From the NCBI GenBank assembly GCA_026119855.1, contig JAOWBW010000182.1, positions 474,297 through 538,296 on the forward strand: a stretch of 64,000 nt of DNA, in the 5' to 3' direction. Numbering within the stretch: position 1 is the stretch's first letter; every line of letters starts with the position of its first letter. Under the pieces are notes generated by a model. The model had not been told where the DNA came from, searched no databases, and saw only the letters and a list, made by a program, of their open reading frames with translations. The position numbers were made by a program, and so were the translations under genes. This document shows, one piece after another, positions 21,980-34,029 of this stretch. Origin of the DNA: Campanula takesimana (lineage: Eukaryota; Streptophyta; Magnoliopsida; Asterales; Campanulaceae).

Positions 21980-24900
21980 ATGTTTATTTTTCAGATTTCA
22001 TGTTTTATGGCTGGAACCGCTAAGAATAAGAAGGATCTCTGGTATTTGGATAGTGGATGCTCACGACACATGACTGGAGATTCAGAACTACTCTGCAGTT
22101 TCATCCAAATGAAAGGTCCCCCAGTAGTGTTTGGTAACAACAAGAAAGGAGAAACAATAGGATATGGAGCAATCAAACGAGGAAAGGTGACTATTGAAAA
22201 TGTGTCACTAGTAGAAGGACTCAAGCACAACCTTCTCTCCATATCTCAGTTTTGTGACAAAGGAATGAACTGCATCTTCACATCAACTAGCTGTTATATC
22301 AAAGATGCTTCCTCTGGAGTCACTCTATTGACTGGCAACAGAACAGGTGATGTTTATATGATAAATTTAAGTAATATTGTTTCTATTGCTGACCTCTGTT
22401 TTGTAGCCAAAAATATAAGTGAAAGTAGCTGGTTATGGCATAAGCGGCTCAGCCACTTGAACTTCAAGTATCTAGCAAAACTGCACAGGGATGGTCTAGT
22501 AAAAGGACTACCCAAAGTGGCTAACCATCATGATGAAAAGTGTAAAGCATGCCAGCTTGGAAAGCAGCCCAAACAGTCATTTCCTAGTAAAACCGCGCCT
22601 ACAATGAACCGCTGTTTGCAACTGCTGTACATGGATTTATTTGGACCTGTCCCAACCGCCAGTATTAGAGGAAACCGCTATACACTTGTGGTGGTTGATG
22701 ATTATTCAAGATATACATGGGTGGAAATGATGGCCTCTAAAGATGATACTTATGGCATCATAACCGCTCTCTTTAGACAGCTCCAAACTCAGAAATTGGA
22801 TGACATTGTTGCCATGCGTTCAGATAATGGAACCAAATTTACAAACAATGGTGTTGCCCAATATTGTGATGATCATGGAATTGATCATAATTTCTCTGCC
22901 GCTGGAGTTCCACAACAGAATGGAGTAGTGGAAAGAAAAAATAGGACTTTGATTGAAGCCGGGAAGACTATGATTGCAGAAGCCAAGCTTCCCAAGTACT
23001 TCTGGGCCGAAGCTGTCAATACCGCATGTTTCACCCAGAACCGCTCCCTCATCATCAAATTTCACAACAAGACTCCTTATGAGTTGTGGAGAGGCATATC
23101 ACCCAACATTGCCTTCTTCAAGATATTTGGATGCAAGTGCTACATCTTGTACAATGGCAAAGAGCATCGAGGTAAATTTGATGCTAAGGCCGATGAAGGT
23201 ATTTTTGTTGGTTATTCTAAACACTCCAAAGATTTTCGTTGTTTCAATAAGACATCTTTAAAAATTGTAGAGTCAGTCCATGTTACATTTGATGAACATG
23301 CTCTCCTTGAGCCACATATGGCTCCAAATGTTGCTAATGATTTTAGTGATTTTGAGACATGCACTAGACATAAAGCAACTGACAACCATCCTACTGAAAC
23401 CGCTACATCCAGTTCTTCAGCCGCACCTACTCAAACCGCTGATGGTGTAACTGTTGAACCACTGTCCTCTGATCCCATTCAAACTGTTGAACCAGTTCCA
23501 AATCTAACCTTCAATGAAGATTTCAATGATTATCAAGATGATCCTCCTCTGGAAAATCTTCAAGAAATAGTGGTTCAAGACAACCTCCTTCCTGAAATTA
23601 ATGAGCATAGAGACCATCCAACTGCCAACGTTATTGGTCCTATCAGTACTGGTGTCCAAACCAGAGGGAGTTTGACTTACAGAGATAATCACAGTTTGTT
23701 CTCAACTGCTCTGTTATCTCAGATGGAACCGAAGAAGGTAGATGAAGCTCTAAGTGATCCAAGTTGGGTAATTGCAATGCAAGAAGAGCTTAATCAGTTT
23801 GAAAGATGCAAAGTTTGGACTCTAGTTCCAAGGCCCAGAGATCACACTGTAATTGGAACAAAATGGGTATATAGAAACAAGATGGATGAAAGTGGTGCTA
23901 TAACTAGAAACAAAGCTAGGTTGGTTGCTCAAGGTTATAGGCAAGAAGAAGGGATTGACTATGATGAAACCTTTGCCCCTGTAGCCAGACTTGAAGCCAT
24001 AAGATTGTTCCTGGCCTATGCATCCTTCAAGAAATTCAAGTTATATCAAATGGATGTGAAGAGTGCATTTCTGAATGGTGAACTACAAGAAGAAGTTTAT
24101 GTAGCCCAACCGCCAAGATTTGAAGACAACAAACTTCCAAATCATGTCTTCAAACTCAAGAAAGCATTGTATGGACTCAAATAAGCTCCAAGAGCATGGT
24201 ATGACACTCTAACTAAATTTCTTATTGAACAAGGCTTCTCTCGAGGTAAAATTGATACAACTCTATTTATAGCTAAACACAAAAGTCATTCATTATTAGT
24301 TCAAATATATGTTGATGATATTATTTTCGGTTCTACTAATGAAACTATGTGTGTTAAGTTTGAGAAGCTAATGAAGAGTAAATTTGAAATGAGTATGATG
24401 GGAGAGTTGACATTCTTTCTTGGACTCCAAGTCAAGCAATGCCATGATGGGATCTTTATCAACGAAGCCAAATACACTAAAGATTTGATAAAGAAGTTTA
24501 GGCTTGAAACCGCTAAACCAGTTGATACCCCAATGCCTAAGGCCTACAGTTTGGATCGAGATGAACATGGTAAGAAAGTTGATCAAACTCTCTACCAAGG
24601 TATGATCGGCTCTCTACTTTACTTAACTGCTAGTAGGCCAGATATCATGTTTAGTGTTTGTGTTTGTGCTAGATTTCAAGCTGACCCTAGAGAATCTCAT
24701 CTTATTGCTGTTAAACGTATTATTAGATATTTATGTGGATCTGTTAACCTTGGACTTTGGTACTCCAAAGAATCTTCATTTGATCTATTAGGTTATTCAG
24801 ATGCTGACTTTGCAGCATGTAAGATAAGCAGAAAGAGCACAAGTGGTACTTGTCAGTTCCTTGGAACGCGACTTGTGTCATGGTCCAGCAAGAAACAAGC

Positions 24901-25252
24901 ATCGGTTTCAGTCTCAACCGCTGAAGCTGAATATATAGCGGCTGGAAGCTGTTGCTCTCAAATTCTCTGGATGAAACAACAGTTGGAGGACTACGGGATA
25001 TTTGAACAAAACTGCCCTATCTACTGTGATAGCACTGCTGCAATATCCATCTCTAACAATCCAGTTCAGCACTCAAAAACCAAGCACATCGACATAAGAT
25101 ATCATTTCCTCAAGGACCATGTTGAAAAGAAAAACATTTTTCTAGCAAAGGTGGGAACTGATGATCAAATTGCTGACATCCTTACCAAACCGCTTGAAAA
25201 TTCCAGGTTCTATCACTTACGAGGAGAAATGGGTATGTTAGAACTAACTTAA
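21980..25252 (+). pseudogene. Element B Pol with one nonsense codon
   Basis: One frame throughout, broken only by TAA at 24182-24184, where the related element has CAA (Gln) in the RT motif YGLKQAPRAW, a C-to-T change. Protease WYLDSGCSRHMTGD (about 22041). Integrase D-D-E in YMDLFGPV, MRSDNGT and GVVERKNRTL. RT has YDETFAPVARLEAI and YVDDIIFGS (about 24310). RNase H has GYSDADFA and STAEAEYIA, and the end is intact (ADILTKPLE). Possible starts are the Met at 21980 or at 22007, the latter just after TTTATTTTTCAG. Pol is in the -1 frame relative to Gag, as in element A. Confidence 0.93.
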
Positions 25253-25829
25253 GATATCATATCTATATATATTATTTCTAATATCTTTTGTTTAAGTGCT
25301 TTGGCTATGCTTAGAAAAGTCATCTAGTGTGTGGTTCTGTCATCATTGAAACCGCATCAATAAATGGTTCGGTACAAGATACTTCATCAAACTGACGAGT
25401 CAAAATGAATGAAATCGGTTCTTTCAAAACCGACAAGAAAGCAAAGTCATTCGGTTTAAACATAAAAACCGCCATCAGATTAGAGAGACATCAGTTTCAT
25501 GAAAACCGCTGAAGATGTAAGGTAAGTCGGTTTGCTCAATCAAACTGCTCAGGTATGAAATTGCATTTCAGTCCCTACTTTATGTCATATCAGTTATAAG
25601 GACCTTTTTGCAATTTTCTCTGCCGCATTAAATTCTATGTGACGTGGGAAGCCATCTGGAGAAAATCGTGCGCCGTTCTCGTCGTTCCATTACCCGAGGA
25701 ACAGTTATTTGAGTATAAAAGACAAATTTTATTTCTTTTTACCTTTTTATCTTCTTCATCATTCTCATCTCTCTCTTCTGCACTCTGTTCTCTACCTCAA
25801 ATATTTCCCATACTCTTTTCGAAATTCAA
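25253..25829 (+). other. Element B spacer between Pol and ORF3
   Basis: No gene. Rich in AAACCGC words, and ends in a CT-rich stretch (25730-25815) just before the ORF3 start, as in element A. Confidence 0.5.
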
Positions 25830-28800
25830 ATGGCACCTAAGAAATCATCCGACCCTTCTGCTCCATCTACATCTAAAACATCCAAAGGAGATATGGTATG
25901 ATTTCTTGAACCCTTTACTCTAGCATTTCATATTTTTCCGCCATTGTTGTTCGAAAAAGCTTCTTCGTATTCTAATTTTTTTCTTGCCTTTTCGTTCAAT
26001 TTTTGGTTGATTATTGCTTACTTATGTTCATATATGCTGGGTTTGATGTTTATTTCTTGTCTTTTGTTCAATTTTTGAACAATTTTGATTTTTGGGTTTT
26101 TCGGGTGTTCTTTCGTATTTCTCTTAATACTATGTTTTGGGTTTGTTATTTGAACTCATTTCTTTAGAACTTTGTTAGTATCTGCTCTTTTCGAGTCTTT
26201 TGGTATACTTCTTTCATGTTTTGGTTAAGTTTTTGTTTTGCATGTTTATCCCCTGTTCATCATGTTCTTCATGCATTCAAATCCTTTTTCAAATCCTTTT
26301 CATGTCTAGTTTTGGGTGTTTACCATTTTACCCCTGTTTTGCTTCAACCGCCATTTCATTGTTAGAATTCCTTGTAGCAGTTTGAATGCTTGGTTTATTC
26401 AAACTGCTTGCACCAATCTCTTACTAACTTTTATTATTTTTAGGATGAATCCAACTTTGTACCTGGATCTCAGATCATCAAAGCCGAATTCGAAGCTGAT
26501 GCAGTTGGAAGAAAACTGCTTGCCCTACTGGAATCGTCAAAACTGCTACCACTATTCCAATTAGATGAACCGAAGTTTGACAAATGGCTTTGTGCAGAAT
26601 TTTTTGACAATGGGATTGTCTGTGTGGTACCCCTGTTGAATGGAAAAGGTGAAGAAATCAGAGATTTGGAGTCTGGGGAAGTGAAGACTGAAAATGCCAT
26701 CAAGTCCACTGTCAGGACAAAGGATGTAATTTTATCTGCTTCAAAGGTTGCTATCTTGGCTGGACTGGAGAATTCTGGAATCCTTTCTATCAAACCAGAG
26801 TTAGTCAGCTCCCAAGAAGGAGTTTGGAGAAATTATGGTAATGTTGTGTGACTTAGTAGATACTGGAGTGATGTGCAAGAATGGCAATCACAACAATTTC
26901 ACTTCTGAGCAGTACAACTACTGCGTGGCTATCTACAAAGGGAAGAAGCTGCACTGGCTAAGGATCATCATGCAAGAAATGATCAATGCCCTTAGCCGCC
27001 ATACTTCTGCCAAAGCCGCTGGAAAAACAAAGATCAAAACTCACTGCAGACTCTTAACAAAGTTCCTTCATCAGGATTCTGTGATCTTTAAGGCTTCTGT
27101 GGCAAATGAAGCTGAGTGGGTGCAACCGAATGAGAAGACCTTATTTGGTGCTTCAAAGCTTGATGCTTTCAGAACCGGGTTTGGATGGCGGTTTGCACAA
27201 GCGGTATGGAATGCTGATCCTCTGCCTGAAGAACAGAGAGGACCTTATCCTGAGGCTCGGCTCAATAAGTCAGGCAAACCTTATGCCGGTGCCATAGCAG
27301 ATCAAGCCGCAGCTACAAGAGCTAGAGAAGTAGCTCAAACTGCCACCTTGAATAGGCTAGGAGTTAGCCTGGATGGAACTGAGGCTCCAGTTGAGAGGGA
27401 GTCTACGGTTGAGGGGGAGCCTGCAATCCCTGCGGCTCAACCCAGGGAAACCGCGGCTCCAAGAAAGAAGAAAGCCAAACTTACTGACACTTCCAAACCC
27501 TCATCCAATCTTCCTCCAAAACCATCATTACCAAAATCCTTCCTTATTCTATCCAATCCCTCTTCTGAACCGCTTCCACCTTCATCTAAACCTATTCCCT
27601 TCACTAAATCAACTCCTCCTACCTCTTCTAAACCTCAGATAAAACCTCTTTCCCCAATCAAGCCAAATGTTGAAAAATCCTTGAATTTTGCACAAGATGT
27701 GAATCTCTTGAGAAAACTTAAAGCCTCCACCTCTGAACCTAAACCTATCTCACCTCCAAAATCCCCTCTCAAACTGCCAACTGTTCAATTCACTGAAGAA
27801 CAGTTGCAGCTAATCTTTTCTACCCTTCCCAACCTCAAACCCTCCACTCAAACCGAGCCTGAGCAGACCGTAGTGTCTGAGGCTGCGGTTCCAGCTGAAC
27901 AAACCGAGGTATCTACAAGTGCGGTTCAGCCTGAGCAAACCGATGAGTTTGAGGCTGCAGTATTGCCTGAGCAGACTGATGTGTTTGAGGCAGTTCAAGA
28001 TGAACCTGAGCAAGATGATGACAATCTTGAGGTTCAACCACTGAAGAAGAAGAGAAGATTAGTAAAGAAATATGACTTCGTGGAGCACTGGCAATCAAGG
28101 CCACCTGGTGCAGTGGACTTCTCTGAAGCTCATGACAAGAAGGATCACTCACCCATTGAAGGCCCTTTTGCAAAGGAGTTAAGGGAAAGAGCTGAACTGA
28201 GAAAGGCCGGAATAGACCCCATGTTGGTTGAAACCGCTCCTCCTTCATTGAAACGAAAGCTAGAGTTTGACTCACCAGAGCACACTCCTCCACCTTCTGA
28301 ATCCCCTACACTGCCTTTTGCTTCATCAGTTCCACTGTCGGCTCAACCGCAACTGATCAATATCTCTGCCCCTTCGGTTTTGCCTGAATTCACAGTTGCA
28401 GTTAGGACTCCCAAACCGCGTGGTTCGAAAAGGAAGTGTGCACAGGATATCGCGGCTTACCTAAAGAGGTTTAGAGGTACTACTTCCAAAGCCAACCGCC
28501 ATGGAGCCATCCTCAGAGCCTCCAACAAACATGAAGAGAAACGACTCAAGTCTGGTCGTCCAAATCCTTTTGCAATCTTTCCAGCCGATGAGTCTCAGGC
28601 TACTTCAGATCAACTCATTGCTTCAACTCTTGATCAAATTATTGAAGATTTGGCAGTTGAGTTCATCTTTTCTCTCTGCTCTCAATTTTTCTTTAGGATA
28701 AACTGCATTGTCTTTCCTAATCTTTATAGATGGCAGTTCTCTCCTTATACTTCCATTCCTCTCTCTAATACCCAACTTCTTTCCATTTCCCCCTCTCTTC

Positions 28801-29319
28801 TCTACACTTCATTTTCTATCATTCCTTTCCCTTCCTCCCTTTTTGAAACTGATCCTGTAAAGATTCAGTTTTTTCTGGATTCATTTTTTTACCCAATCTG
28901 CATTTCTTTCCTCTCTGCCCTTCCTTGTTGATGCCATTAAGAGGGAGAATGCTGTTGACCCTCGGATTGGGAGAATGGAATTCAAGATTGAAACCCTTCT
29001 GGAGAACCAGCTCAAATTAGAACAGAAGCTTGAAACTTTGAATGAGCTGACTTCTCTCAGACTTGAAGCGGCCCAAGAAATGAATGAGGCTCTGGAGAAG
29101 AAGTTAGACCAACTAGCTGATCTAACGGTTTCATCAACTGACTACTTAGTTCAGTATGCCAATGACCTGAAGAAGCTTTCTGAAAGAATCTTAGAGAAGG
29201 TAAATGAACCGACCCATCTTCGTCTAAAGTTAGCTGAATACGTGTTTGAAACCGCCAGTCTAGTTGAGCCTTCTGATGCTGTCCAAGCCGCCGCCAAAGT
29301 TCCTGATAGAACTGATTAG
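25830..29319 (+). pseudogene. Element B ORF3 (Sirevirus env-like/ORF3), intron-containing
   Basis: Exon 1 (25830-25895) encodes 22 residues, S/K/T/P-rich, ending ATG|GTATGA. Exon 2 opens at 26444 after TTTTTAG in phase 0 with DESNFVPG, matching DLNNFIPG of element A at the same junction. A frameshift near 26815 splits the globular region (GEIMVMLCDLVDTGVMCKNGNHNNF in the shifted frame). A long P/S/E-rich linker with repeated PEQT motifs follows. Near 28660-28950 the frame becomes hydrophobic and pyrimidine-rich, perhaps a second intron. The final segment (28975-29319) is a Leu/Glu/Lys coiled coil of about 90 residues. The molecular role is unknown; the env label is not supported by a signal peptide or fusion motif. 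Confidence 0.7.
25896..26443 (+). other. Putative intron in element B ORF3
   Basis: 548 bp, GTATGA donor, T-rich body and TTATTATTTTTAG acceptor, phase 0, at the position homologous to the intron in element A. Confidence 0.75.
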
Positions 29320-29775
29320 AATTCTTTCTATCCTTTTGTAATCAGTTTTTGCCTTTCATTATTTTCCTTGTAATTTTGTAACTTCCAAAACCTTTAAAGG
29401 ATTATAATGAAAATGAATGCATTGCATCTTACTCCAAAAACCTTGTTTATTCAAACTACTTGTTTGTGGAACAATGCATTATCAAAACCCATGCACTTTA
29501 ATTCATCATGAAAACATTTTCTAAGTGTATGTGTTTTAAACATTCAGTTTAAACATGCATATCTGATTTTCATAATCACATCTCTTTATATGCATCTGAA
29601 TGTATTTCTTATCTATCTGTTTTTCATTTCCTTTGTTTTTAATAGATTAGAAATCTATGGTATATCATTGTGTGTGCATTTGACTTGGGACATGCAGTTT
29701 CAATACATACTCATTTGAGCATGTTCTTACCAAGTACAATGTTTGCTCTATCATAGTGTGGTAATGGCATCAATC

Positions 29776-29789
29776 AAATAGGGGGAGAT
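29776..29789 (+). other. Element B polypurine tract
   Basis: AAATAGGGGGAGAT immediately before the 3' LTR. Element A has the same sequence at 40820-40833. Confidence 0.85.
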
Positions 29790-31250
29790 TGTTAGGATTC
29801 ATTGTTAGTACACCCACCTGATTTGATTGACCCATTCAACGTGTCTTTTTATGGACTTTAGGTTTACTTGTAATGAAGTTTTACTTCAATTTTTAGACAA
29901 GTCCATTTCTAGATGTTTAGTAGTTAGGCTGAGTTATGATCGGTTTATCCATAGCGGTTTAGTGTCCCTCAAGCCGCCGTCTTTAATCCGCCAGCATGGT
30001 GCCTTAAGTCCTTCATCAAACCGTAGTTTATGTCTTTGATGAAACCGCATTTCAAGTTCATTCATGAAACCGCACATGCATCTGGTGGAACCGCCGACCA
30101 AGATATTGAAGAAGTTATTGCTGTCATTTACTCCTTGAAGACAAACATTCGCTTTTCAACCGTAAATGAATGACTGGTGACTTGTCCTTAAACTTCAAGT
30201 CATGGTTCAGTTATTCTTGGAATGTCGGTTTGTCTCGCTTTTTGAAAAGTTACCGTTGTACTTTTCCAACAACTAAAAGGACAATGTCAGGTAGTGATCC
30301 AACAACTTCCTGCCAAAGCAAAAGCAAAGGACGACAGTGACAGGTCAACCAATGGGATTGTGACAACGCATAAAACCGCCATACAATGACTCACCTCATT
30401 GTCCAACGGTCACTAATGCCTTCACTATAAATAGCCTTCATTTCTCAACAATGAAGGTTGCTGAGCTTCAAAGAGAATATCCCAAGTATTCAAGTTTGCT
30501 TTGAAGATTGAAAATTCAGATACTCATATCTTCATCATCTCCTTAGCAAACCCAGAGTTCTTCATCAATGCTTCAAGCCTTCAAATCATCACAACTCAGC
30601 CTTGCACAGAAAGTAATCACTTGCTCGCCATCACTTAGATATTTTGAGCACTTGATTTCTTTCCACACTACACACCCGGAGTATATTTTCTTATAGATTA
30701 TATACCTCGAAAACACAGGTTGTTATAATAGCATTGTTAGGTTAGATTGTTTATTTAGAGTTTGGATTCGTTTGTAATCTTGTAAAAACTCCTCTAAATC
30801 AATACAAGTCTAGTAGCTATTAGAAAATCCTAGGCTAACCACCTAGGTAGAGGACGTAGTTCTTTCAAGAACGAACATCTTCAAATTGTGTGTCCTTGAT
30901 CTTTATTTTCTGTCTTGTCATTTACATTTATGTTTATGAGCTTTATTTACTTTTATGTGAAATGACTTGATAAATGATTTGCATACTTTTGTGATACTTC
31001 AGTTGTGCCTTGTCAGTTGCATCATTCCATTTTCAACCATTTAAACCGCCCTACTCTTCATAATTCAGTTTGGCCAAAACCGCAAAACTCCGCTGTGCAT
31101 TTTATCTGAGCGGTTCTAGTGCTTAAAACCGCAATAGACCAAACTGATAAGTACTTGGTTGATTTTCAAGGGTATTTCGAAAAAGATTTTAAACCGCTAT
31201 TCACCCCCCCTCTAGCGGTTCTATACCCTTGTTGCCCTTTGGGACCAAGA
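29790..31250 (+). repeat. Element B 3' LTR
   Basis: 1461 bp, near-identical to 18044-19508. The last dinucleotide is GA instead of CA. Confidence 0.95.
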
Positions 31251-31255
31251 AGACC

Positions 31256-32929
31256 CCTTTTCCATACGGTCATGACAAAGAAATGGACTGCGGTTGCTCA
31301 TCATCAAATAGACATCCATGCTGCCACAATTTAAGGGGTTGTTTGTTCCATTCATAAGTACTACATGCCGATACACCGGGGCTGTCCGTATTCCATCGCA
31401 AATATAAAAGAAATACACGAAGTTGTTCATGCCATTAATAGGTGCCACGTGATAATCCGATGGAGCTCTACCGGTATAAATCAAGGGGCTAGGAAGCCCG
31501 CCGCCAGCAAAAGGCCGCTTGAACTATAAAGAGGCTACCTCGCAATCGAGAGAGGCGAAAGCAAACTAGGGGCTCGTCTTGCCCAATGTTTCATGTACAA
31601 ATATATAAAAAAAAGCTCGCTAGGTTGAAACCCAAAAGGGCAACCTAGGCAAAAGTTAGAGCATTGCACCAAAAAGAAGTCCGCTAGGTTGAAAACCCGA
31701 AAGGGCGGCCTGGGAAAAAAATGGTGTGCACAAAGAGATAAAATAAAAAAAATAAAGAAAAATAAAGAAAAATAGAAGGGGCTATCACCATAGAAAAGTA
31801 AAAGTCCCATTTTATTTTCACTTCAAATGTTCTATTTTTCTTTCTTTCCCTACAAAGAAGATTAACGCGGTAGCAGCAGCCATGACAACTACAATGGAGC
31901 AATCCACCGCAATGAGTTGTAATGAAGCAATCCAAAGCAACAAGCTACAACGGAGCAACCTATCGCGACAAATGAACCTCATACTCAAACCCAACTCCAT
32001 CATCAGCCAGGATATCCTCGAACTACGCGGACCTGAGCTTCTCACCTTGAGGAGAACGTAGGCAACCTTAGGGTCCGGTCCAAAATATACACAACCCACC
32101 TCGTAGCCAATTTTACTTCTCTTCTCTCTTGCCCCATATTTCTACTCCTGACTTCTTCACTCACAATTGATCAAAACATTTATTATTTCGAGACTACTTG
32201 TCTAAAACATAATCATAAGATGCATAACTAATCAACGAGGTCCATTCTCGAGCAATCAAATGAGAATCTTGAATAAAACAATTTTCAAATGTCTCGACAA
32301 GTCTTCCGTTCTACAATCTAGGAAAGAGCTAAACACTTACTTTCTGTCAAGCAGGGGCTTCCTCCCTTTTGTACATATATACACTCAGTTGCCTAAAGAG
32401 TCAAAATGTGAGTACTATCTCTCTCTCTCTTACTCTCCCCAAAATTCCCCCGCATGTTTTCAAACAATTCTTTTTTTCCTTTTTTGAGTCGACTGAATGA
32501 TTTCAAAAAAAAATAAAATAATAATAATAATAATAAAAAATGATGACGCAAAAGAGATGCCCGCTAGATTGAAAACCCGCAAGGGCGGTCTAGGAAGAAA
32601 AAAGGGTGCGTCTTAAAGGAGGTAGGATACCCCGCTCTACACCCTTATCGAACTAGGGCTTCCCCAACAGAATGGGTCGACTGTTTGGTTTCTCGGAAAA
32701 TATCGAGGCTTCAACAAGGATGTACCCCTCATCGTCAAACTCTGCACATGACGAACACTTTGAATTTGTTAGAATCATAACTAATTATAAGGCATCTTTA
32801 TAAAATCATAACACTTTCAAAAGTATTCTCTTCCCTGACACTTTGTTTATAAATCCGCACTCTCGGTCTCCACAAAATTGTAAAAACATCCTCGATCCAT
32901 CTGAGACCCATCTCCGTGATTCTTGAGTT
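31256..32929 (+). other. Element C internal region with hairpin repeats
   Basis: Continuation of element C after element B. No protein homology. It holds three copies of a hairpin motif (near 31618, 31680 and 32566) with arms CTAGGTT/AACCTAG and an inner CCC/GGG, one CTACG...CGTAG copy (32020-32062), and simple A-rich and TAA repeats (32505-32540). Confidence 0.65.
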
Positions 32930-33650
32930 GACTCGGTCCTTTACCCTATCTCCTACACTATAGGGAACCCCTAGGCCTAAACCCTCAACTCTCTACGTCC
33001 CAATCTGACTTGATTCAAAACCTTAGGTCCCGCACCTACCCGGTCAGTCTTACATAGGTTACACCATAACCCCTTAGCTCGACCCTCCACAAGTTAGTAG
33101 CGGGACTCCTAAAGCTTCAAACCAGTCTTATCCAAAACCTCAAGCCTTAAACCAGTCTACCGAATCCAAATCCATAGAATTACCCATTAGGTCCCGAACC
33201 TACTGGTCTCGAGTCTACCTGATCTCTTAGATCCCAAACCTACCAATATATATTCATCCTTACCTTGTCCAGACTATGTCTCCCTTATCCTCTTAGGTCC
33301 AACCTCTTAGGTCTACCCAGTCTAACCTATTGAACGATCCCTTAGATCCCAAGTCCATTCAAGTCTACCAAGCGCCTACCTTGTAGGTCTCTAGCATATC
33401 TGATCCACACTTTAGGTCTCAACTCCTAAACCCTTTAGATCACAAAAATGTCTACCCTCTAGGTCTATAACCTTAGATGTCGACCCTTAGAACTCTTTAG
33501 TTCCCAAGCCTGCTCGGTCCAACCAAAACAATGCCATCTACGCCTACCGTCATACCCAAACCATGGCCCTGCCACTCTTAAACCTAGTGTCACTCCTTAG
33601 CTTCAAAAGACTTCCTAGTTTGACCTTCAACCCCTTAGGTCTCTAACCTA
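32930..33650 (+). repeat. Decayed TTAGGTC-type repeat region
   Basis: Many irregular copies of CCTTAGGTCCCAAACCTAC-like words. They look like an old, degenerate version of the palindromic arrays elsewhere in element C. Confidence 0.55.
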
Positions 33651-34029
33651 CTTAATCCGAGCCGAGTCTAAACCTCGCCACCTACAAGGTCCACCCTTGA
33701 ACTCCATGGATCTCAAACCTTTCTTCCCCACGAGTCCAAACCTCAAACGTGCTCGAACGCATAGGACCTCCCGCGTACCGTGATATGCCATAAAGATATC
33801 AAAACCCGTCCAGTCAAAAATCGTGCGCTTAACACCTTTGGTCCCACACCAAACCCACCTTCGCAATCGCCGAACGAGCTTGGTCACGCGCAATGACCTC
33901 TGAGACAAACTTAGGACCTAAGCATACCCAATCCAACTTAGGTACCTATTGTACTCAAGCAAAGTCTTGGACACTCAATCCCTTTACCTAAAGCGCCAAC
34001 ATGGTCATATATTCAAAACCATTTCCCGC
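33651..34029 (+). other. Element C spacer
   Basis: No gene or clear repeat unit recognised. Confidence 0.4.

Larger units (their letters stand above)
18044..31250 (+). mobile_element. Element B: Sirevirus-like Ty1/copia LTR retrotransposon
   Basis: Inserted in element C with TSD AGACC (18039-18043 and 31251-31255). LTRs 18044-19508 and 29790-31250. The 3' LTR ends CCAAGA instead of CCAACA, a point change in the terminal CA. Primer site TGGTATCAGAGC at 19511-19522 and purine tract AGGGGGAGAT before the 3' LTR. Gene order gag, pol, ORF3 as in element A, with clear but diverged proteins, so it is a sister family rather than a copy. By eye the LTRs differ at about 17 sites, the fewest of the three nested elements. 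Gag has several frameshifts and stops; pol has a single nonsense codon. Confidence 0.95.

Noticed and set aside
29827..30039. 70-residue open frame, repeated at 18081-18293
   Set aside because: LTR sequence of element B; LTR duplication, not a gene.
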